From Alphaproteobacteria bacterium (GTDB lineage Bacteria > Pseudomonadota > Alphaproteobacteria > Zavarziniales > Zavarziniaceae): a DNA stretch of 9,599 nucleotides. Shown here piece by piece: positions 1 through 6,199 of the stretch (position 1 is the stretch's first letter; the number at the start of each line of letters is the position of its first letter). The translations under genes and the position numbers were made by a program. The stretch is from positions 1 through 9,599 of the forward strand of contig JAJFJE010000177.1 in assembly GCA_021774355.1 (NCBI GenBank), read 5' to 3'. The notes under the pieces were generated by a model that saw nothing but the letters and a program-made list of their open reading frames with translations, ran no database searches and was not told where the DNA came from.

Positions 1-518
1 TCGAGAAAGGCGCCCAGCTTCAGCCAGGGATAGGAGGCTATGTCGGCGACGGAATAGTCATCGCCCCCGAGATAGGGGGCCTCGGCGAGACGCTGGTCGA
101 CGACCCGGCAGATCCGCCGGACTTCGGTGCCGAAGCGCTCCAACGGATAGGGCTGGCTGTCGCCCTGATAGTTCCGGAAGTGGAATAGCTGGCCCATCAT
201 GGGCCCGATGGACGCCATCTGGAAAAACAGCCATTGCAACTGGATCTGGCGCTCGAGGCTGCCGAAGGGGGCCAGCAGGCGCCCGGTCTTGTCGGCCAGA
301 TAAACCAGGATAGCGCCCGATTCCGCCAGCGTCAGGCCATTGTCCCGGTCGGTGATTACCGGAATCTTGTTGTTGCTGTTAAGGGCCAGGAAGGCCGGGG
401 CCAGTTGCTCGCCCTTCGACAGATCGACGAAGTGGACGGTATAGGGCAGGCCCAGTTCCTCCAGCATGATCGATGCCTTGCGGCCGTTGGGGGTGCGGGC
501 GGTATAGAGGTCGATCAT
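1..518 (-). CDS. yfcG: YfcG-like glutathione S-transferase (nu class), 3' part missing
   Basis: The first 172 residues are visible and the gene runs off the left edge. It reads as a glutathione transferase of the YfcG/YghU (nu) group, cytosolic enzymes that work mainly as glutathione-dependent disulfide-bond reductases. The N-terminal thioredoxin-like domain (about residues 1-80) carries MIDLYTARTPNG, with Thr9 and Asn11 where YfcG binds the glutathione thiol. It also has NNKIPV (49-54, cis-Pro loop) and ESGAI (66-70, gamma-glutamyl binding). The helical C-terminal domain starts near residue 88, with LQWLFFQ and an N-capping-type GGDDYSVADIASYPW segment. I start it at the ATG ending at 518 because AAGG lies about 9 nt upstream. 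An in-frame ATG at 536 would add six residues (MSRTQG) with no better ribosome site. It is divergent from the crotonase gene across 148 bp in which I see no clear promoter. The E. coli alignment is from memory. Confidence 0.92.
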   Translation of the reverse strand, partial: MIDLYTARTPNGRKASIMLEELGLPYTVHFVDLSKGEQLAPAFLALNSNNKIPVITDRDNGLTLAESGAILVYLADKTGRLLAPFGSLERQIQLQWLFFQMASIGPMMGQLFHFRNYQGDSQPYPLERFGTEVRRICRVVDQRLAEAPYLGGDDYSVADIASYPWLKLGAFL

Positions 519-666
519 TCCTTGGGTCCTTGACATGGTCGCCCATGCTTGCCCGAAGCCGGGACCGGTGAAAAGGCGCGTCTGGGCGGGGGCGCCCTGC
601 CGCCATCGCAGGTCTTGTCGGCCCGCCGCCGCTCCGGCAGGCTGGGACGCGCCACGGAGACCGCCG

Positions 667-1476
667 ATGACCACCGCCGCCATGCCCCGCGCCACCCAAG
701 CCGCCCCGCCCGTCCTGGTCGACCGTCGCGGGCCGGTGGCGACCGTTACCCTGAACCGGCCGGCGAGCCGCAATGCCCTGTCGCGGGAGATGGTGGCTGC
801 CCTGGCCGACGCCTTCACCGGTATTGCCCGAACCGCCGGGCTGAAAGTGGTCATCCTGGCGGCCAGGGGCGCCGCCTTCTGCGCCGGCCACGACTTGCGA
901 GAACTACGCGATCTGCACGATCCGGCGGCGCTGAAGCGCCTGTTCGCCGATTGCGCCGCGGTCATGCAGCAGATCATCGCCCTGCCCCAGCCGGTCGTCG
1001 CCAAGGTCCAGGGCGTCGCCACCGCCGCCGGCTGCCAGCTGGTCGCCAGTTGCGACCTGGCGGTGGCCGCGGGCAGCGCCCGCTTCGCCACCCCGGGGGT
1101 CAATATCGGGTTGTTCTGCTCGACCCCCATGGTCGCCGTGACCCGCGCCGTGGCGCGCAAACACGCGATGGAGATGCTGCTGACCGGCGACGCCATCGAC
1201 GCCGCAACCGCGGCCGCCTGGGGCTTGGTCAACCGGGTCGTCGGCGATGACGATCTGGCTGTTGCGGTCGACGATCTCGCCGAAGCGCTGGCTGCCAAGC
1301 CGGCGGCGGTGGTCGCCCTCGGCAAGCGGGCCTTCTATCGGCAGATCGACCAGCCGCTGGCCATCGCCTATGCCGAAACGGCCGAGATCATGGCGCAGAA
1401 CATGGCAGCCGCAGACGCCCGCGAAGGCATTTCGGCGTTTCTCGAACGACGCCCGGCCCTGTGGTCGGACCGCTAG
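667..1476 (+). CDS. Enoyl-CoA hydratase/isomerase family protein, ECHDC3-like
   Basis: A 269-residue crotonase-fold protein, the usual family length. The acyl-CoA oxyanion-hole region is present (AFCAGHDLREL, about 70-80), as are GVATAAGCQLVASCD (116-130) and FATPGVNIGLFCSTP (140-154). These last two closely resemble mitochondrial ECHDC3 and its bacterial relatives. The two glutamates that hydrate enoyl-CoA in rat hydratase (Glu144, Glu164) align with Gln124 and Gly144 here, so plain enoyl-CoA hydratase activity is unlikely; the reaction is unknown. The ATG at 667 is preferred because GGAGA lies 5-10 nt upstream. The open frame reaches back to 535, but that stretch is Arg/Pro-rich and reads as non-coding. 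The next gene starts 11 bp after the stop, with its ribosome site touching the stop, so the two are probably co-transcribed. Fold confident; function open. Confidence 0.9.
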   Translation: MTTAAMPRATQAAPPVLVDRRGPVATVTLNRPASRNALSREMVAALADAFTGIARTAGLKVVILAARGAAFCAGHDLRELRDLHDPAALKRLFADCAAVMQQIIALPQPVVAKVQGVATAAGCQLVASCDLAVAAGSARFATPGVNIGLFCSTPMVAVTRAVARKHAMEMLLTGDAIDAATAAAWGLVNRVVGDDDLAVAVDDLAEALAAKPAAVVALGKRAFYRQIDQPLAIAYAETAEIMAQNMAAADAREGISAFLERRPALWSDR

Positions 1477-1487
1477 GAACCCGGCCC

Positions 1488-1910
1488 ATGCCCTATCCGC
1501 CGGAGGCCGACCGCGCGCTGGACATCCTGCGCCGGTCGCGGGTGATCGCCCTGGTCGGCGCCAGCCCAAACCCGGCCCGGCCGGCCAACGACGTCATGGC
1601 CTTCCTGCTGCAGCGGGGCCACCGGGTGATCCCGGTCAACCCCGGGCAGGCGGGCAAGACCATCCTGGGTCAGGCCTGCTATGCCAGCCTCGCCGCGATT
1701 CCCGAGCCGGTCGACCTGGTCGACATCTTCCGCGCGGCCGATGCCGTTCCCGGCGTGGTCGACGAGGCCATCGCGATCGGTGCCCGGGCGGTCTGGCTGC
1801 AACTCGGGCTGAGCGACCCCGCCGCCTGCGCCCGGGCCGAGGCGGCGGGCCTCGCCGTGGTCATGGACCGCTGCCCCAAGATCGAATATCGCCGCGCCGC
1901 CGCGGGGTGA
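1488..1910 (+). CDS. CoA-binding protein, YccU family
   Basis: A 140-residue single-domain protein with the CoA-binding Rossmann fold found in the N-terminal part of succinyl-CoA synthetase alpha subunits and free-standing in E. coli YccU. Visible landmarks are VIALVGASPNPARPAN (19-34, nucleotide/CoA loop), HRVIPVNPGQAGKTILGQ (45-62), VDLVDIFR (75-82), AIGARAVWLQLG (96-107) and VVMDRCPKIEY (124-134), which follow YccU nearly end to end. No catalytic partner is present, so it is thought to bind CoA or a related ligand; physiological role unknown. I start it at ATG 1488 because AGGA at 1475-1478, overlapping the crotonase stop TAG, gives 9-nt spacing. A GTG at 1461 inside the crotonase gene is in frame but less likely. 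Lying behind another CoA-ligand protein hints at acyl-CoA metabolism, which is inference. Confidence 0.9.
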   Translation: MPYPPEADRALDILRRSRVIALVGASPNPARPANDVMAFLLQRGHRVIPVNPGQAGKTILGQACYASLAAIPEPVDLVDIFRAADAVPGVVDEAIAIGARAVWLQLGLSDPAACARAEAAGLAVVMDRCPKIEYRRAAAG

Positions 1911-1918
1911 GGGCCGCG

Positions 1919-3148
1919 TTATTCCGCCGGGGCAGGCCGCACCGCAGCCCTCGGCTTGCGATCGACCGGCAGCGCCAGGCAGGCGAGCGCCGCAATGGTA
2001 CAGAACAGCGCCAGCGCCACCAGCAGCCCGTCAAGGGAGCCGGTGAGGTAGTGGATCGCCGGGACCAGCGCCACCCCCAGGGAGGACACGCCGAGGGTCA
2101 CGACGAATTTCGCGCCAAAGGCGCGGCCGCGCCATTTTGCCGGGGTATAGCGGGCCAGCAGGGTATTTTCCGCGGGCTGTCCGACCACGGCAAAGGACAC
2201 CATCACCATGGCCATGGCGACCAGCGCCGGACCGCCCACATAGATCGCCCCGACGATCGCCGGGATCTGCAGCACCTGAACCACCAGATAGACCGTGCGC
2301 GGCGCATAGCGATCGACCAGTTCGCCACCGATATATTGGGTGAAGGCCGAGACCGTGTAGACGATCGACACCAGGATGCCGACCCCGAAACTGCCCTGGA
2401 TCAGCCCGCCCGCCCGCTCTTCGAAGATCTTGGGCAGGCCGATGGCCGTCGCCTGATAGACCAGTCCGGTCATCAGCATGGTGACGAACAGCACCCAGAA
2501 GGTCCGCCGGGCATCCTGGCGGCTGGGCGCCGGGTCGGGCGATACGTCATGCTCGGCGTCGGCGACCCGGCCGGCCAGGAGCAGCGTGACGAAGACCAGC
2601 CCGGTTGCCAGGGACACCGCCCCCGGAACCCAGAACGCCGCCCGCCAGCCATAGCGCTCGGCCAGATAGCCGGCGGCCAGGGCGGCGCCGGCGGTGCCCA
2701 GCGACCCGAAAATGCCGTTAATGCCCAGGGCCCGGCCGCGGTTGCGCGCGTTGCGGACCAGCCAGGCGATCCCCACCGGGTGGTAGATCGAAGCGAACAG
2801 GCCGATCAGGGCCAGCCCGACGGTCAGCCACAACAGGTTCGGGGCAAAGCCGGTGAAGATCGCGGCACCGCCGATCCCGATGAAGAAAATCGCGATCATG
2901 CCCGGTGCGGACCAGCGGTCGCCGAGCCACCCGGCGGGCAGGGCGCCGCCCCCGAACAGAACGAACATGGGCACGTTGGCGGCCGCAAGGACGGAATAGT
3001 CGACCTGCCAGTCGCGCTGGATCGCCAGGCTGGCGGTCGCGAACAGCAACGTGAACAGGTGGGTATAGAGGTGCGCCACGCTGCCGAAGGCCATGCCCAG
3101 GGCGTTGCCCGAGGGGGCCGCTGTCGAAACCGTCAACGCATACTCCAT
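1919..3148 (-). CDS. Major facilitator superfamily (MFS) transporter
   Basis: A 409-residue inner-membrane protein with about twelve hydrophobic segments in two halves, joined by a polar loop near residues 192-216 (RVADAEHDVSPDPAPSRQD). The MFS signature A is clear in the first half as GWLGDRWSAP (73-82) and echoed in the second as GELVDRYAPR (275-284). An IYHPVGIAWL segment (121-130) and NRGRALGINGIFGSLG (136-151) recall Fsr-type and related drug/metabolite exporters, but the substrate cannot be inferred. The frame is open up to 3250, but the extra N-terminus is Arg/Cys-rich and unlike a transporter. ATG 3148 begins MEYALTVSTAAPSG and has GAGG about 11 nt upstream, a slightly long spacing. 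Its stop is 8 bp from the stop of the convergent CoA-binding gene, with no strong terminator between. A 9-bp inverted repeat overlaps its leader. Confidence 0.9.
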   Translation of the reverse strand: MEYALTVSTAAPSGNALGMAFGSVAHLYTHLFTLLFATASLAIQRDWQVDYSVLAAANVPMFVLFGGGALPAGWLGDRWSAPGMIAIFFIGIGGAAIFTGFAPNLLWLTVGLALIGLFASIYHPVGIAWLVRNARNRGRALGINGIFGSLGTAGAALAAGYLAERYGWRAAFWVPGAVSLATGLVFVTLLLAGRVADAEHDVSPDPAPSRQDARRTFWVLFVTMLMTGLVYQATAIGLPKIFEERAGGLIQGSFGVGILVSIVYTVSAFTQYIGGELVDRYAPRTVYLVVQVLQIPAIVGAIYVGGPALVAMAMVMVSFAVVGQPAENTLLARYTPAKWRGRAFGAKFVVTLGVSSLGVALVPAIHYLTGSLDGLLVALALFCTIAALACLALPVDRKPRAAVRPAPAE

Positions 3149-3151
3149 CGC

Positions 3152-3203
3152 TTGTCGCGCCTCACCATAGCGGCGGCGGCGGTCACACCAAAATGCGCGA
3201 CAA
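3152..3203. repeat. 9-bp inverted repeat at the MFS gene 5' end
   Basis: TTGTCGCGC (3152-3160) and its exact reverse complement GCGCGACAA (3195-3203) are separated by 34 bp. The proximal arm lies between the MFS gene's GAGG (3160-3163) and its start codon (3148). As DNA this could be an operator with half-sites about four helical turns apart. As RNA it could fold a leader hairpin covering the ribosome site. No regulator gene lies alongside to favour one reading. A 9-bp perfect match in this space is unlikely but not impossible by chance in GC-rich sequence. Confidence 0.35.
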
Positions 3204-3268
3204 ACACAGCTGCCCTGAACAAGACGCTGCCAAATTGGCGGAAGATTCAAATAGGGGCTGGTCGGTGA

Positions 3269-3298
3269 TTGACAGACGGAGAGTTAACCATCCTGATT
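3269..3298 (+). promoter_or_regulatory. Possible promoter of the RTX gene
   Basis: A perfect TTGACA (3269-3274) lies about 100 bp upstream of the RTX start codon in the divergent MFS/RTX intergenic region. At an 18-bp spacing the -10 would be CTGATT (3293-3298), a poor match. Another AT-rich hexamer, TGTATT at 3305-3310, is too far from this -35. The -35 is good and the -10 weak, so this is a candidate only. Confidence 0.3.
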
Positions 3299-3338
3299 CC
3301 GCAGTGTATTTGGCAGAACGTCCTGCCCGTGGGGCGGC

Positions 3339-3351
3339 GACGGACTCCGTC
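3339..3351. repeat. 13-bp palindrome in the RTX leader
   Basis: GACGGA-C-TCCGTC is a perfect palindrome with a one-base centre, ending 19 bp before the RTX start codon and just upstream of its purine-rich ribosome site (AGAAGAGA, about 3355-3362). It could be a dyad operator or a chance palindrome; the one-base loop makes it a poor RNA hairpin. Confidence 0.25.
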
Positions 3352-3370
3352 AACAGAAGAGACAAGACCC

Positions 3371-4279
3371 ATGGCTACCTTGAACGGCACCAACAGTTCC
3401 GAGTCCTTGTCCGGCGGTTCGGCCAATGACGTCATCCGCGGCAATGGCGGTGACGACATCCTCAAGGGCAATAGCGGCAACGACAAGCTCTATGGCGGTA
3501 CTGGAAACGACAAGCTCTATGGCGGCTCGGGCAACGACCGGCTGGAGGGCGGCGACGGCAACGACACGCTGGATGGCGGGTCGGGCAGCGACATCCTGAT
3601 CGGCGGCGACGGCAACGATACCTACATCATCGCCGACTCCAACACCGACGTCATCGAGGACGCCGATGGTGGCCGGGATACCGTGAAGTCGTCGATCTCC
3701 TACACCCTGACCGACAATGTGGAGAATCTGACGGCCACCGGCTCGAAAGGTCTGGTCCTGACCGGAAACAGCCTTGCCAACAAGATCGTCGGCACTGCCT
3801 CCGGCGACCGGCTGGTCGGCAACAGCGGCAACGATTCCCTGTACGGCCGCGACGACGGCGACTACCTGCTCGGCGGCAATGGCAGCGACAAGCTCTATGG
3901 CGAGGACGGCAACGACCACCTGCAGGGCGATGCCGGCAACGATATCCTGGATGGCGGGGCCGGCAACGACCTGCTCGAAGGCGGCAGCGGCAACGACACC
4001 TTGATCGGCGGCGAAGGCAATGACCGCATGACCGGCGGCTCCGGCGTGGACAAGTTCTCCTTCACCTTCGGCGACGGCAGGAACACCATCACCGACTTCC
4101 AGGTGGGCACCGACAAGGTCGTCCTCGACCTGGGCAATATCGACACCTATGCGGAGCTGAAGGATTACCTCGACTCCAACCAGAGCGACGATGCCACACT
4201 GGAAGTGGGCAATCTGCGCATCACTTTCACCGGCGTCGAGTACCACACGCTGAAGGCCGATTCATTCATCTTCGCCTGA
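3371..4279 (+). CDS. Small RTX calcium-binding protein, probably type I secreted
   Basis: A 302-residue acidic, cysteine-free protein. Nonapeptides of the GGxGxDxLx type form two blocks: eight in a row at residues 15-86 and about eleven at 132-230. Such repeats bind Ca2+ and fold into a parallel beta-roll outside the cell. A linker (87-131), with DTVKSSISYTLTDNVENLTATG, matches a module seen between RTX blocks in other proteins. The C-terminus has FSFTFGDGRNTITDFQVGTDKVVLDL (229-254), the usual domain closing RTX proteins, and ends ADSFIFA, fitting an uncleaved C-terminal type I secretion signal. There is no N-terminal signal peptide and no protease, lipase or adhesin domain. ATG 3371 is chosen because the protein then begins directly in RTX-like sequence and a purine-rich AGAAGAGA lies upstream. 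No ABC transporter or TolC gene adjoins it. Role unknown; surface-layer, matrix or Ca2+-dependent structural use is a guess. Confidence 0.88.
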   Translation: MATLNGTNSSESLSGGSANDVIRGNGGDDILKGNSGNDKLYGGTGNDKLYGGSGNDRLEGGDGNDTLDGGSGSDILIGGDGNDTYIIADSNTDVIEDADGGRDTVKSSISYTLTDNVENLTATGSKGLVLTGNSLANKIVGTASGDRLVGNSGNDSLYGRDDGDYLLGGNGSDKLYGEDGNDHLQGDAGNDILDGGAGNDLLEGGSGNDTLIGGEGNDRMTGGSGVDKFSFTFGDGRNTITDFQVGTDKVVLDLGNIDTYAELKDYLDSNQSDDATLEVGNLRITFTGVEYHTLKADSFIFA

Positions 4280-4317
4280 CCGGCGCGCTTTGCCCGGCCC
4301 GTCCGGGGCACGATCAA

Positions 4318-4337
4318 GGGGCGGCTGCGGCCGCCCC
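4318..4337. terminator. Hairpin between the convergent RTX and cutA genes
   Basis: GGGGCGGC (4318-4325), loop TGCG, GCCGCCCC (4330-4337) make an 8-bp perfect GC stem, flanked by AA on the left and CTT on the right. It sits 38 bp after the RTX stop and directly after the cutA stop on the other strand, so it could end both transcripts. Neither side has a long T-run, so it is a weak intrinsic terminator at best. A second, imperfect hairpin (TGCCCGG...CCGGGGCA) lies at 4291-4310. Confidence 0.5.
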
Positions 4338-4338
4338 C

Positions 4339-4668
4339 TTACGGGACCGGCGGCGTCGTCTCGTCCGCGATCCAGGCCAGGAAGGCGGGATTTCCGCCGA
4401 TGATCGGCAGGGTCACCACACAGGGCAATTGATCGGGGTGCAGGGCGACGATCCGCGCCGCCGCGCCGGCCGCAAGGGCCGCCGTGGTCTTGACGATCAG
4501 GACCGCCTCGGCGGCGCGCTCGACCTGTCCGTGCCAGCGGTAGACCGCCTGCATCTGGGGCAGAACATTGCCGCAGGCGGCCAGCCGCTCGTCGACAAGG
4601 GTGGCGGCCACGGCCAGCGCCGACGCTTCGTCCGGCATGGTGACATAAAGCATGACCGCGGCGCTCAC
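4339..4668 (-). CDS. cutA: Divalent-cation tolerance protein CutA
   Basis: A 109-residue protein matching CutA, a small trimeric, PII-like cytosolic protein linked in E. coli to copper and other divalent-cation tolerance; its molecular role is unsettled. Family landmarks are LYVTMPDEASA near the N-terminus (7-17), VDERLAACGNVLP (25-37), the YRWHGQVE block (43-50), VLIVKTT, and LHPDQLPCVVTLPIIGGNPAFLAWI near the C-terminus. Cys32, typical of the ERLAAC block, is present. I choose GTG 4668 because it overlaps the ctaA stop as GTGA, an arrangement typical of translational coupling. ATG 4653 is the alternative and would remove five residues. It is co-directional with and downstream of ctaA. A link to copper delivery for the heme-copper oxidase is tempting but only inferred from adjacency. 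Confidence 0.92.
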   Translation of the reverse strand: MSAAVMLYVTMPDEASALAVAATLVDERLAACGNVLPQMQAVYRWHGQVERAAEAVLIVKTTAALAAGAAARIVALHPDQLPCVVTLPIIGGNPAFLAWIADETTPPVP

Positions 4669-5693
4669 GGCCGGCGCAACCTGTGGGCGAGGTTCAGGCT
4701 GGCGGTGAACAGCAGGAAGGCCATGGCCTGGTGCAGGGCGCCCAGCCAGATCGGCACCACCAGGACCAGGGTGGCGATGCCCATGAGGATCTGCACCGCC
4801 ACCGCCGCCAGGACCAGGTCGGCGGCGGCCGGGGCCTGCCGCCGTGCCGCCTGCCACAGGCCGAACGCCGCCGCCCCGACCACCAGGGCGAAATGGCGGT
4901 GGAGGAACTGGATGGTGATGGTGTTCTCGAACGGGTCGAGCCACACCGGACGGTGAGTCAGCAGGCCCGCCGGAACCCAGTCCCCATCCATCAAGGGCCA
5001 GCTATTATAGGCGAAGCCGGCATCGGTGCCGGCGACAAAGGCCCCCAGGATCACCTGCACGAAGACCAGGGCCGCCACGGCCACGGCCGGCCAGGCGACG
5101 CGCTGGCCGGCCAGGCCCGGCCGCCACAGGTCGAGCGCCGTCCAGAAGGTTGCGGCCTGGATGGTGAAAGCCAGGGCGAGATGGGCGGCCAGCCGGTACT
5201 GGCTGACATCGACCCGGTCGCTCAAGCCGGACATGACCATGAACCAGCCAAGGGCGCCCTGGCTGCCGCCCAGCACCAGGATGCCCGCCAGGCGCCAGGC
5301 CATCGGCCGTTCCAGCCGGCCGCGCAGCAGGAACCACAGAAAGGGCAGCGCAAAGGCCAGGCCGATCGCCCGCCCCAGCAGGCGATGGCTCCACTCGTAC
5401 CAATAGATGCGCTTGAAGCCGTCGAGCCCCATCCCCTTATTGATCAGCTGATATTCCGGAATGCCCTGATATTTGTCGAATTCAGCCGTCCAGGCCGCCT
5501 CGGACAGGGGCGGCAGGGCGCCGGTCAGCGGCTTCCATTCGGTAATCGACAGGCCGGAATTGGTCAGGCGGGTGACGCCACCCAGCACGACCATGGCCAG
5601 CAGCAGCAGCGACACAGCGAACAGCCACCATGCGACCGGCCGCTGATCCGATGTTGCACGACGGCCGGCCGCGCCGGCTTGGGCGATCGCCAT
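4665..5693 (-). CDS. ctaA: Heme A synthase, COX15/CtaA type 2
   Basis: A 342-residue inner-membrane enzyme that oxidises the C8 methyl of heme O to the formyl group of heme A, needed for aa3-type cytochrome oxidase. About eight hydrophobic segments form two four-helix halves. Diagnostic blocks are GGVTRLTNSGLSITEWKP (38-55), NKGMGLDGFKRIYWYEWSHRLLGR (85-108), GALGWFMVMSGL (146-157), the GAFVAGTDAGFAYNSWPLMDG block (217-237) and FLHRHFAL (263-270). Heme-ligand histidines are His103, His171, His265 (or 267) and His321. The long first loop marks the mitochondrial/alphaproteobacterial type 2. ATG 5693 is preferred over an in-frame start at 5714 because AGAGAGG lies 9 nt upstream. It is divergent from the small membrane protein gene (95 bp between starts) and coupled to cutA by a 4-nt overlap. 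It indicates aerobic respiration with a heme A oxidase. Confidence 0.96.
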   Translation of the reverse strand: MAIAQAGAAGRRATSDQRPVAWWLFAVSLLLLAMVVLGGVTRLTNSGLSITEWKPLTGALPPLSEAAWTAEFDKYQGIPEYQLINKGMGLDGFKRIYWYEWSHRLLGRAIGLAFALPFLWFLLRGRLERPMAWRLAGILVLGGSQGALGWFMVMSGLSDRVDVSQYRLAAHLALAFTIQAATFWTALDLWRPGLAGQRVAWPAVAVAALVFVQVILGAFVAGTDAGFAYNSWPLMDGDWVPAGLLTHRPVWLDPFENTITIQFLHRHFALVVGAAAFGLWQAARRQAPAAADLVLAAVAVQILMGIATLVLVVPIWLGALHQAMAFLLFTASLNLAHRLRRP

Positions 5694-5788
5694 GATGTTA
5701 CGCCTCTCTTGCACCGGCGCGCACCTTAGAGGATCGTCGCCCGGTCGGCCACGCCCTGCGGCGACTTGTCGTGCCGGAGGAGAGCCTT

Positions 5789-5986
5789 ATGACAACGATC
5801 GACCGGCCGCGCCGCCTGGCCTTCTGGGCCGGAATCGGCGGCATCCTTCTGGGCCTGTGGTTGATCACCCATCTGTTCGAGACCCAGCCCGGACTGGGCG
5901 CCGTGCGAATCTACCTGACCGGCCTGATCCCACCCTTCGGCCTGTGGGCGATCGTGCTGGGCCTGGCCCGGCTGTGGCGGCGTTAG
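5789..5986 (+). CDS. Small two-helix membrane protein of unknown function
   Basis: A 65-residue protein I do not recognise. A basic start (MTTIDRPRR) precedes a hydrophobic helix at about 10-30. A short loop (ETQPGLGAVR, 31-40) follows, then a second helix at about 42-62 with a GLIPPFG kink and a basic end (RLWRR). By the positive-inside rule both ends should be cytoplasmic, with the loop outside. A very good ribosome site (GGAGG at 5776-5780, 8 nt before ATG 5789) and codon use like its neighbours argue that it is expressed. An in-frame GTG at 5771 lies upstream of the ribosome site and is unlikely. It is divergent from ctaA. A part in cytochrome oxidase biogenesis or cytoplasmic membrane function cannot be tested from sequence alone. 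Confidence 0.7.
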   Translation: MTTIDRPRRLAFWAGIGGILLGLWLITHLFETQPGLGAVRIYLTGLIPPFGLWAIVLGLARLWRR

Positions 5987-6123
5987 CGGCCGCGCGACAG
6001 CCTCCCGGTTCCGCCCTCGACCGGTTCCGCCCTCCCCAGCCTGTCCCAGGCCAGCCGGACGTGGCCACCGACCTGCGGCTGGCCGGGCTTGACGACGACA
6101 ATTTCGCGGCAGCGCTGGGGGCG

Positions 6124-6190
6124 GGGCGCTCCCCCCGGCCGCCCAGGGTTCCCGCTCTGCGCTGCGCTCCGGCGGGAATGACGATCCAAA
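6124..6190. repeat. Palindromic direct repeat, copy 1
   Basis: The 48 bp at 6143-6190 match copy 2 at 47 of 48 positions. The similarity continues upstream to GGGCGCT at 6124 with a few changes and a 1-bp length difference. The core holds inverted arms TTCCCGC (6149-6155) and GCGGGAA (6172-6178) around a CTGCGCTGCG-rich loop, followed by TGACGATCCAAA. This resembles the dispersed intergenic palindromes common in alphaproteobacterial genomes. Confidence 0.8.
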
Positions 6191-6199
6191 ACTGTCGTC

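Noticed and set aside
535..666. Upstream in-frame extension of the crotonase gene
   Set aside because: The 44 added residues are Arg/Pro/Ala-rich and unlike the family; ATG 667 has a ribosome site and gives the normal length.
1901..1918. Hairpin CGCGG...CCGCG between the CoA-binding and MFS genes as a terminator
   Set aside because: Only 5 bp of stem with an 8-nt loop, and it overlaps the CoA-binding gene's last codons; too weak to call.
1247..3268. A 673-codon open frame on the plus strand opposite the MFS gene
   Set aside because: Its product is Gly/Arg/Gln/Asp-rich with no recognisable domain, while the minus strand encodes a clear membrane transporter. GC-rich genes routinely leave such antisense frames open.
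3311..3326. Sigma-54-like TGGCA...TGC upstream of the RTX gene
   Set aside because: The distance between the GG and GC elements is one base too long, which normally abolishes sigma-54 promoter function, and the intervening bases do not match.
3350..4246. A 298-codon minus-strand frame across the RTX gene, repetitive in Val/Ala
   Set aside because: Its periodicity is the mirror of the RTX nonapeptides on the plus strand, and it shows no ribosome site or domain.
4683..5729. A 348-codon plus-strand frame opposite ctaA
   Set aside because: Gln/Gly/His/Arg-rich composition with no domain; the opposite strand holds a textbook heme A synthase.
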